Shown: positions 1 to 5,900 of the stretch, one piece after another
Position numbering within the stretch: position 1 is the first letter of the stretch
How the letters are laid out: each line of letters opens with the position of its first letter
Assembly: GCF_938015485.1 (NCBI RefSeq)
Contig: NZ_CALLVU010000139.1
Coordinates: 1 to 8,714, forward strand
From: an uncultured Lachnoanaerobaculum sp.
GTDB taxonomy: Bacteria; Bacillota; Clostridia; Lachnospirales; Lachnospiraceae
Direction of reading: 5' to 3'
DNA length: 8,714 nucleotides
Program-made: the position numbers and the translations under genes
Notes under the pieces: model-generated
Databases searched by the model: none
What the model was told of the DNA's origin: nothing
What the model saw: the letters and a program-made list of their open reading frames with translations, nothing else

Positions 1-6
1 CATAAT

Positions 7-40
7 AGAAGCTTCACCTATAAATCTAAGTGAAGCTTCT
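7..40 (-). terminator. Candidate Rho-independent terminator after msrAB
   Basis: A perfect 11-bp inverted repeat (AGAAGCTTCAC at 7-17 and GTGAAGCTTCT at 30-40) with a 12-nt loop starts 13 nt beyond the msrAB stop codon. Read on the minus strand, the stem is followed only by ATTATG before the window ends, so the U-tract is weak as far as it can be seen. On the plus strand it is followed by a T-rich run (46-58), so it could serve both directions for a convergent gene to the left. The stem holds about five G-C pairs and an AAGCTT core. The position after the last gene is the main argument. Confidence 0.65.
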
Positions 41-53
41 TTCAGTATTTTTG

Positions 54-998
54 TTATTCCATATATTTTTTTAAATATCCGTAGCCCTCTTCGTCCATTT
101 TATCAATAGGAATGAAACGAAGTGCAGCCGAATTAATACAGTATCTTAGACCTCCAAGCTCACTCGGGCCGTCATCAAAAACATGACCCAGATGCGCGTC
201 TGCCACATTACTTCTGACCTCAATCCTTCTTCTGCCAAGGCTTAAATCCTCACTGTATTTCACCAAATCCTTTTGTATCGGCTTTGAAAAGCTCGGCCAG
301 CCGCAACCCGACTCAAACTTATCTGTAGAGAAAAACAGCGGCTCACCTGATGTGATATCCACATAAATACCTCTTTCAAAGTTTGAATTAAACTCATTGT
401 CAAAAGGTCTCTCCGTAGCCGCATTCACGGTGACATCATACTGAAGCGGCGTCAAACTCTCCTTAAGTTCATCATCATTTTTCCTTTTGTATTTTTCACT
501 TCTTACTATCGGTTCATCCGCCAAACCCAAATTGATGTGACAGTAGCCGTTCGGATTCTTATCCAGATAGTCCTGATGATACTCCTCCGCACTGTAGAAG
601 TTTTCTATCGGCAGCACTTCAACCGCAATCTTTTCATTGTACTTTCTTTGCTCTCTTTCTATAGCGGCCTTTATCACAGGCAGCTGACTCTCATTCGTAT
701 AATATATTCCGGTTCTGTACTGTGTACCCACATCATTGCCCTGCTTATTCACACTGACAGGATCAATTATCCTGAAATAATATATAAGCAAATCTTCAAG
801 ACTGATAACCTCATCGTCAAAATCCACCTTCACAGTCTCCGCATGCCCCGTATCATGTCGGCACACGTCCTCATAACTTGGATTTTCAGTCCTGCCATTG
901 GCATATCCGCAGGTAGTACCTTTGACCCCCTCAATTCTTTTAAAGTAGCCTTCCACGCCCCAAAAGCAACCGCCGGCAAGGTATATTGTATTTGTCAT
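54..998 (-). CDS. msrAB: Bifunctional peptide-methionine (S)-/(R)-S-oxide reductase MsrA/MsrB
   Basis: This enzyme repairs oxidised methionine: the MsrA half reduces the S-sulfoxide and the MsrB half the R-sulfoxide, with reducing power normally from thioredoxin. MsrA covers about residues 3-157, with the catalytic motif GCFWG (Cys11), the EYHQDY motif (139-144) and a candidate recycling Cys153. MsrB covers about 180-300, with GCGWPSF (Cys232, probable recycling cysteine), the AHLGHVF histidines (269, 272) and RYCINSA carrying catalytic Cys287. The two CxxC pairs that bind zinc in many MsrB proteins are absent (YVDITSGEP replaces the first), which is usual in fused MsrAB. At 314 residues it is full length. 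No signal peptide is seen, so it is cytosolic. ATG at 998 follows GAAGGAGG by four bases. It probably has its own promoter and is more GC-rich than the operon before it. Confidence 0.97.
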   Translation of the reverse strand: MTNTIYLAGGCFWGVEGYFKRIEGVKGTTCGYANGRTENPSYEDVCRHDTGHAETVKVDFDDEVISLEDLLIYYFRIIDPVSVNKQGNDVGTQYRTGIYYTNESQLPVIKAAIEREQRKYNEKIAVEVLPIENFYSAEEYHQDYLDKNPNGYCHINLGLADEPIVRSEKYKRKNDDELKESLTPLQYDVTVNAATERPFDNEFNSNFERGIYVDITSGEPLFFSTDKFESGCGWPSFSKPIQKDLVKYSEDLSLGRRRIEVRSNVADAHLGHVFDDGPSELGGLRYCINSAALRFIPIDKMDEEGYGYLKKYME

Positions 999-1018
999 GA
1001 TGCCTCCTTCATATTTAA

Positions 1019-1038
1019 ACTGTATTTATTATAACAGT
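1019..1038. promoter_or_regulatory. Dyad symmetry overlapping the msrAB -10 (possible operator)
   Basis: ACTGT (1019-1023) and ACAGT (1034-1038) form a perfect 5-bp inverted repeat separated by 10 nt that brackets the TATAAT box. The minus-strand 15-mer TTATAATAAATACAG (1020-1034) also matches 11 of 14 specified positions of the PerR box TTATAATnATTATAA, though seven of these are simply the -10 region. A repressor bound here would block RNA polymerase. PerR control of a methionine sulfoxide reductase would be logical, but the match is weak in its second half. Confidence 0.3.
1028..1036 (-). promoter_or_regulatory. Extended -10 promoter of msrAB
   Basis: On the minus strand the sequence reads TGTTATAAT, a perfect TATAAT hexamer (1028-1033) preceded by the TGn extension (1034-1036). 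It lies 15 nt after the stop codon of the upstream membrane-protein gene and 29 nt before the msrAB ATG, giving a predicted short leader of roughly 20 nt. At a 17-nt spacing the -35 region (1051-1056) reads ATAGAT and is poor, as is common where an extended -10 is present. This suggests that msrAB is transcribed separately from the operon, although readthrough cannot be excluded because no terminator separates them. Confidence 0.6.
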
Positions 1039-1048
1039 ATTTAGAGTT

Positions 1049-1843
1049 TCATCTATGTCTGTACCAATAATCACTATCTGTATCAACTATAGACTCCCTC
1101 AAAAAACCGATTGCCACATCTATTACAAGCAAGAAAACTATTAGAGTAATTATCGAACTTGCTACCAAACCATCTGCTCCATGTATTATTCCGACATAAA
1201 GTGCAATACAACATATATCAACAACCATAGTCTTTACCATATTTTCAACTAATATATCTATAATCCTCCACACAATAGCAAAAATAAATGAATGTCCGGA
1301 CTTTAATATGGAAACTAAAGAAACCATAAAAAAACTTGAAGTTAATAAAACCCCCAAAACTCTTGCCATGATCTCTCCAACCCAACTGACAAAACAAGAA
1401 AAGATAAACTTTGAAAAAATTGATGCAAGCACAGCTACTACTGGAACTGTAATAATATCAGCCAAAAACCTTCTAACTTTATATCCGGCAGTGTTCTTAT
1501 ACTCTTCCTTCTCCCTCTTATCACTTGGCATACGAATAAATAAATATGTAAACAGTTCTATTGGAATAGCTAAAACTTGATACAAAAATGCCATAAATGC
1601 TAATCTGATTAAATCTGTAACTATCCACGAAGGCGTAAATAACGGAATATTTTGTTTATATCCCATAATATTACAAATTACATCTGATATAATTTTAGCG
1701 AATGGAAGTTGTTCCATTAAACTTCCAAAAAACTCACCCACTGTATCATTATTAATAATTTCCCCTCTGAATACAGCTATAACCATTATTACAATAGATA
1801 CAGTTACTACCTTACCCAAAATTTTATCAAGTAGTTTCGACAT
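1049..1843 (-). CDS. Hypothetical multi-pass membrane protein, last gene of the operon
   Basis: I do not recognise this 264-residue protein. Hydrophobic segments at about 9-25, 78-104, 127-150, 158-180, 205-220 and 226-248 predict around six membrane spans. A charged loop at 106-125 (RMPSDKREKEEYK) is probably cytoplasmic by the positive-inside rule, and the segment 26-77 between the first two spans may lie outside. The tail (249-264) is short, aspartate- and aromatic-rich, and ends YWYRHR. There is no enzymatic or transport signature. The ATG at 1843 is preferred: GGAG (1849-1852) lies five bases upstream, whereas the in-frame GTG at 1849 sits inside that ribosome binding site. The gene begins 37 nt after the 571-residue membrane-protein gene and is AT-rich like it, so they are probably co-transcribed. 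It could be a channel-like effector or an assembly partner of the larger membrane protein. Confidence 0.85.
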   Translation of the reverse strand: MSKLLDKILGKVVTVSIVIMVIAVFRGEIINNDTVGEFFGSLMEQLPFAKIISDVICNIMGYKQNIPLFTPSWIVTDLIRLAFMAFLYQVLAIPIELFTYLFIRMPSDKREKEEYKNTAGYKVRRFLADIITVPVVAVLASIFSKFIFSCFVSWVGEIMARVLGVLLTSSFFMVSLVSILKSGHSFIFAIVWRIIDILVENMVKTMVVDICCIALYVGIIHGADGLVASSIITLIVFLLVIDVAIGFLRESIVDTDSDYWYRHR

Positions 1844-1880
1844 ATACACTCCAATTCAAGTAATTAAACTGGTACTACTA

Positions 1881-3596
1881 TCAATTATCTAAGTATAACC
1901 AATACGGAAACCACTTATAGTATGTTGAAATAACACCTTTATTGTCTACGGCTTTAACTTTCAACAAATCACTCATTATATATAAATTGCCTCCACTTGT
2001 ATCTATACTTTCTTCATCATTGACAGTTTTACCTCGATAATCCATCCATACATATGAAATACTCTCAATACTATTTCTCTTACCCTTGATACTCGTAGAG
2101 ATATCCACAGATTTATTATTTTTATCAATGTTAAAACTAACTTTCATTTTATTTCGAATACTGGCTAAGCACAGTAGCATAATACATGCACAAACAACAA
2201 TATTCATTTGAAATACACTCTTCGCAATACCATAATTAATATGTCTTTTTGTCATTCTCATATATTTATCAGATAAACCTTCATTTACTGACCCGGTATT
2301 TTCAACCCTCTTATATGAATAATTTATAATAAAAACAGTCGAAATGCCCATCATATATATCATTAACAAAGACAAAACATTAGGAATTGAGAATTTTAAC
2401 TTCCACTGTAAAGCAAGAGTCTCTATACATAGTGCCGTAATAATTCCATACCATGGATATTTTGTATATCTATAAGCATTCCAGTCTATACTTCTCCACA
2501 ATATTAAACACACCGCTGAGATTATCAAACATTCCCAACAACCTATTTTAAGAAGAAATATTGCTACAATAATTCCAACAAATTCGATGGCTAACAAACT
2601 TTCCACGGTAAAGCCAAAAGTTTTTCTATCTTGTATCTCATTATTTAAATATACTATTGTTACAATGAATAGTATAATAAATAATAATATGTTATAAGGA
2701 TTATAATTAATTAATGTTAGCTTAGTTAAAAACACAAAAAGTGCTATTGTTACAACTATATATGCATCAATCCTTGAATTTTTTTTATTATTTTCATTGT
2801 AACACAATATTACTATTGAACATCCTATTAAAACAAAACAAATCAGTAATGTCTTCCACAGTGGCAACACTTTGGTAGATAATTCAAAAAAAATAGTATA
2901 AAAATCTCTGGCCACTCTACTAACTACATCTATAGAAGTAATAATTAATATAATAAATGTCACTAACATTATTATTCCTAATCTTATATTATTCTTTCTC
3001 TTACTACTGTCTATACATATAGAAATAGTTAAAAATGCAGTCCAAATAGCAACACAAATAAAAAATAATACTATAAAAGGCTTTGTCACCTCATAGAATT
3101 CAAACGTTCCATCATAATAATCTGTTCCACAACATAAAATTGCAATCAAACCGAATATTGCTCCACTTATACCTGTAAGCCATGTTATAGAAGTATATTT
3201 CATTCCTAAAAAGCCGATAACACATGCACATAAAAATAGCTTTATATATATTGTATTATCAAAAAATAATGAAAAAAATACCGTTACTCCATCTATACTA
3301 AACCCTGATACAATAATTTTATAATTCAATGACAGAAAGACTAAAAAGTCAAAAAAAGCCAGGGTTGTAAGATCTGCACTTATAGGTAATCTTGTTTTCT
3401 TTCTGCTAACCCAAAAGTAGTAAAAAACTGCTACTTCACTTAAAAAAATAAATAAACCTATTATACTAAAATATTTTATCAATACTTGTAGCATTATTAA
3501 AATATTTACACCAAAAAAAATAAGTTTATTATTTTTAGCAGATATATCTTCTTCATCATGCGGCAAAAAAATTGCATTACTGTTTTCTGTACTCAT
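1881..3596 (-). CDS. Hypothetical polytopic membrane protein with C-terminal Ig-like tail
   Basis: This 571-residue protein is of no family I recognise. After a polar N-terminus (1-22) it has about 14-16 hydrophobic stretches between residues 25 and 425, including 44-63, 76-93, 138-156, 172-195, 204-222, 246-265, 277-297, 301-317, 333-349, 352-367 and 404-425. A basic loop (426-462, with KR, KYMRMTKRH) follows, then a last span (463-480). The remaining 90 residues are soluble and beta-rich; YVWMDYRG (515-522) and LLKVKAVDNKG (544-554) resemble the paired strands of bacterial Ig-like domains. The basic loop before the last span suggests that the tail is outside the membrane, although KMK just after it weakens that. 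No catalytic motif or transporter signature is seen. ATG at 3596 has an ideal GGAGG (3602-3606) five bases upstream; the in-frame TTG at 3608 abuts that site and is rejected. The gene starts 12 nt after the Sel1-like gene. Confidence 0.88.
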   Translation of the reverse strand: MSTENSNAIFLPHDEEDISAKNNKLIFFGVNILIMLQVLIKYFSIIGLFIFLSEVAVFYYFWVSRKKTRLPISADLTTLAFFDFLVFLSLNYKIIVSGFSIDGVTVFFSLFFDNTIYIKLFLCACVIGFLGMKYTSITWLTGISGAIFGLIAILCCGTDYYDGTFEFYEVTKPFIVLFFICVAIWTAFLTISICIDSSKRKNNIRLGIIMLVTFIILIITSIDVVSRVARDFYTIFFELSTKVLPLWKTLLICFVLIGCSIVILCYNENNKKNSRIDAYIVVTIALFVFLTKLTLINYNPYNILLFIILFIVTIVYLNNEIQDRKTFGFTVESLLAIEFVGIIVAIFLLKIGCWECLIISAVCLILWRSIDWNAYRYTKYPWYGIITALCIETLALQWKLKFSIPNVLSLLMIYMMGISTVFIINYSYKRVENTGSVNEGLSDKYMRMTKRHINYGIAKSVFQMNIVVCACIMLLCLASIRNKMKVSFNIDKNNKSVDISTSIKGKRNSIESISYVWMDYRGKTVNDEESIDTSGGNLYIMSDLLKVKAVDNKGVISTYYKWFPYWLYLDN

Positions 3597-3608
3597 TCTT
3601 ACCTCCAA

Positions 3609-4715
3609 CTAAAATAATAAGCGAATAACAGTATAAATAGACCACAATATAAATATTAATACAGTAAAAAATCTAATATCTCCACCTGAATCAAATGGGT
3701 AATACTTGTGATATGAAACCTCTACCATAACAATAGCAGCACTAAGCATAATACTAAACACACCAAACCCAGGATGCAGAGTGTATAACGGACTTCCAAT
3801 TTTAAGAATAAAAAACATTATGGTTTCGATAAATAACAAAATACTTGAACCAAGTATAAATTTGTTTATATTTTTTTGAGTTAAAATATCTACAACTGCA
3901 TTCTTACGTTGCTCATTCAATCCCAATGCACCTAAACCTGTATAATACTTATAAGCTTTACCCCAAGAATCATCTTTATATTTACCCATATCATAGTAAT
4001 AATCTCCCAAAAATAAACATGCCGGCAAGTTTCCTTCTTGTGCAGCCTCTTCTATAAGTTCCGCCCCTCTTTTTGAATGCTCTTCAGACATGAATATATA
4101 GTATCCCAATATAAATTTTGCCTCTGTTATACCATATTCTGAAAGTTCCTGTAACAATTCTATATCCTGTAATTCCAATTTAGGTGGCTTATTAGATAAA
4201 TCAAATACAAAGTTTTCATAGATTGACTCACAAAATTCATCTTTGAAAATACTTGGATGAAAAACATATGCACCTTTCATGCAATGTTTAATCAAATTTG
4301 TATCAATACAGTTATATGCGAAATCATTGCTATAATCATATGCAATATTAGCGGAAAGTGCTATATCACTTGTTAACTCAAGCACTGTAAATCGATTAAA
4401 TCCCGTTTCATCTATTGCGTTTCTCACAAATCTATCTATATCTGACTGTTGTGTTTTTGAGTCACACTCCATCAATTCTCTAAAACCTGTAACTTCTGTC
4501 ATTATGCACACGCTGTATATGTCAGACGCTTTAACTCCCAACCCCTTAAGTGTATCTTCAAGCTTTTCTTTATCGAAATAAATACTAATTGTATGTTCTT
4601 CTACCATACGCTTAAGAGACAACTCAAGTTTTGAAACGGGTATTGAATTACCACCAAGATACCTTTTTAAATCATTTTTTATAGTTTTTATAGTTTCTAT
4701 ACAATCCATATCCAA
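3609..4715 (-). CDS. Sel1-like repeat protein with three C-terminal transmembrane segments
   Basis: The 368-residue protein has three parts. Residues 1-170 form a mixed alpha/beta soluble region that I cannot assign. Residues about 196-262 show two Sel1-type helical repeats: AKFILGYYIF, then a helix ending in AAQEGNLPACLFLGDYYYD, then AYKYYTGLGALG, matching the A-x3-LG-x2-Y and A-A-x2-G spacing of the family. Hydrophobic spans at about 285-305, 317-334 and 347-367 anchor the C-terminus; basic residues before the first span place the N-terminal part in the cytosol. Sel1 repeats mediate protein-protein contacts, so a scaffold tying cytosolic partners to the membrane is a reasonable inference. 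The start is uncertain: TTG at 4715 lies 7 nt from AGAGG (4723-4727), while the in-frame ATG at 4709 would be 13 nt away, so I chose TTG. It begins 11 nt after the kinase-like gene. Confidence 0.85.
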   Translation of the reverse strand: MDMDCIETIKTIKNDLKRYLGGNSIPVSKLELSLKRMVEEHTISIYFDKEKLEDTLKGLGVKASDIYSVCIMTEVTGFRELMECDSKTQQSDIDRFVRNAIDETGFNRFTVLELTSDIALSANIAYDYSNDFAYNCIDTNLIKHCMKGAYVFHPSIFKDEFCESIYENFVFDLSNKPPKLELQDIELLQELSEYGITEAKFILGYYIFMSEEHSKRGAELIEEAAQEGNLPACLFLGDYYYDMGKYKDDSWGKAYKYYTGLGALGLNEQRKNAVVDILTQKNINKFILGSSILLFIETIMFFILKIGSPLYTLHPGFGVFSIMLSAAIVMVEVSYHKYYPFDSGGDIRFFTVLIFILWSIYTVIRLLF

Positions 4716-4722
4716 TTACCAT

Positions 4723-4727
4723 CCTCT
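4723..4727 (-). promoter_or_regulatory. Ribosome binding site overlapping the kinase-like stop codon
   Basis: On the minus strand TAAGAGG joins the kinase-like stop codon TAA (4729-4727) to the AGAGG that serves the Sel1-like gene. The seven-base distance to TTG 4715 against thirteen to ATG 4709 is what decides the start call. Because the site shares a base with the stop codon, ribosomes terminating on the first gene sit where they could re-initiate on the second, which suggests translational coupling and balanced output of the two proteins. Confidence 0.55.
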
Positions 4728-5857
4728 TAAGATGTCCATCCCAACTCTTGAAAACATTTCAACCAAGTATATGGTGGAGGGTTTATAATATTGTCAGCTT
4801 TTTTTTCATCATGCTGTGTTAATACTAATGTAAACAGTTCTTTTAATACATTAGGACATCTATCCCATAAATCCACGACTCTTAAGTCTTCATCAAACAA
4901 TCCCACTCCGTTCCCGGTATTTTTTTTATCAAAAATAAACGGTAACTTATGATAATACATAAATTTTATAAGATGTTCCTGACGTGTACTATCTGCATTA
5001 TATTCTCTCAATGCTGCACCATCATAGCAATATCTTCCAAAAAAAACATAAAATATAAATGCACAAAGACTGTAATTTTGACTGTTAAAATCGATCCAAT
5101 GTTTATCTTCATTGTTTTTGATTGCATCTACAAGCCCAGGCTCTATAAATTCAAATGGGTATTCACCATCTTTTATATTACATATTGAAGCAGCATCATC
5201 TAAAAGGTAGTCATCAAATGAGTATACTAAATTAGAATAATTCAAAAATAATGAACCATCTAATCTAAAAAAGAATCTTGTCAGATGTATATCACCATAA
5301 ACATAGCCATCAGTATTTACTTTATCAAATGTCTTTAATACTTTATAAACAAAGCTCCGAACTTTAGGATTTTCCCAACTCAACTCGCCTAAATCCTTAA
5401 GTTTTTTCTTTCCATTATCCATATTCGAGTATTGACCATACGGGAACAATAATGCCAAGTTACATTTATTTTCCTCTATAGATATGTGATTTCCTTTATA
5501 ATTCTGCATTACAAATAAACTACATTTATTTAATAAATCATCTGATAGGTAAACTATATCACTTGGCCATAAGATACTATCTCTGTCAGCAGGATTAAGG
5601 ATCTTTTTTTGCAAAGATTCGTATACAGCTTTATCTAATCCTCTGAACTCTGATGTTAATCGTTTTGCAAAATATCGTTCTCCTGTTATAATATTAATAA
5701 ATAGAGGACTTAAGCACCCCGCTATATTTTCATCATATAAGGGTGTTTGAAAAGGATCTTGAACCATAATTCCTCCATCATGTTTATACATACCTCTGCC
5801 ATATACCAAACTATGGCATACTTCTTTATCTTTTTTATAATTATTATTTATATCCAT
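4727..5857 (-). CDS. Protein kinase-like protein, probable pseudokinase
   Basis: The 376-residue protein has a eukaryotic-type kinase fold like the bacterial kinases often found near vWA and PP2C-like genes. The VAIK lysine is present (YFAKRL, Lys65), and the catalytic loop is recognisable as YGDIHLTRFF with Asp189. The asparagine expected five residues later is Arg194, and the DFG-type aspartate is replaced by Asn206 (LNYSN where relatives read roughly IDFDN). No glycine-rich loop is evident before Lys65. The helix-F region reads QNYSLCAFIFYVFFGR (260-275), with Gln260 where an aspartate is usual. The C-terminal lobe keeps the PFIFD...LWDRCP...LFTLVLT...W pattern (306-365) of these kinases. 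Without both metal-binding residues, ordinary phosphotransfer is unlikely; a regulatory or adaptor role is inferred. No membrane segment is seen. ATG at 5857 has GAGAGG eight bases upstream. It lies 43 nt after the GAP1-like gene. Confidence 0.88.
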   Translation of the reverse strand: MDINNNYKKDKEVCHSLVYGRGMYKHDGGIMVQDPFQTPLYDENIAGCLSPLFINIITGERYFAKRLTSEFRGLDKAVYESLQKKILNPADRDSILWPSDIVYLSDDLLNKCSLFVMQNYKGNHISIEENKCNLALLFPYGQYSNMDNGKKKLKDLGELSWENPKVRSFVYKVLKTFDKVNTDGYVYGDIHLTRFFFRLDGSLFLNYSNLVYSFDDYLLDDAASICNIKDGEYPFEFIEPGLVDAIKNNEDKHWIDFNSQNYSLCAFIFYVFFGRYCYDGAALREYNADSTRQEHLIKFMYYHKLPFIFDKKNTGNGVGLFDEDLRVVDLWDRCPNVLKELFTLVLTQHDEKKADNIINPPPYTWLKCFQELGWTS

Positions 5858-5900
5858 TCAGCATACCTCTCACGATTATTTTGTTTAATATATGATACAA

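Noticed and set aside
537..1034. Open frame of 165 codons on the plus strand
   Set aside because: It lies opposite msrAB, whose motifs are unmistakable, has no ribosome binding site of note, and its translation has no recognisable pattern.
1019..1038. ACTGT/ACAGT repeat as a terminator for the membrane-protein operon
   Set aside because: The stem is only five base pairs with a ten-base loop and no following U-tract; a regulatory dyad or chance is more likely.
585..1049. Loss of the zinc-binding CxxC pairs in the MsrB half read as a defect
   Set aside because: These cysteines are absent from most fused MsrAB proteins, and the catalytic and recycling cysteines are intact, so this is ordinary for the family.
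5858..5900. Possible internal promoter in the 43-nt gap before the kinase-like gene
   Set aside because: The gap is AT-rich and holds TTGTAT, but no -10-like hexamer lies at a proper spacing. A ribosome binding site is all that is supported.
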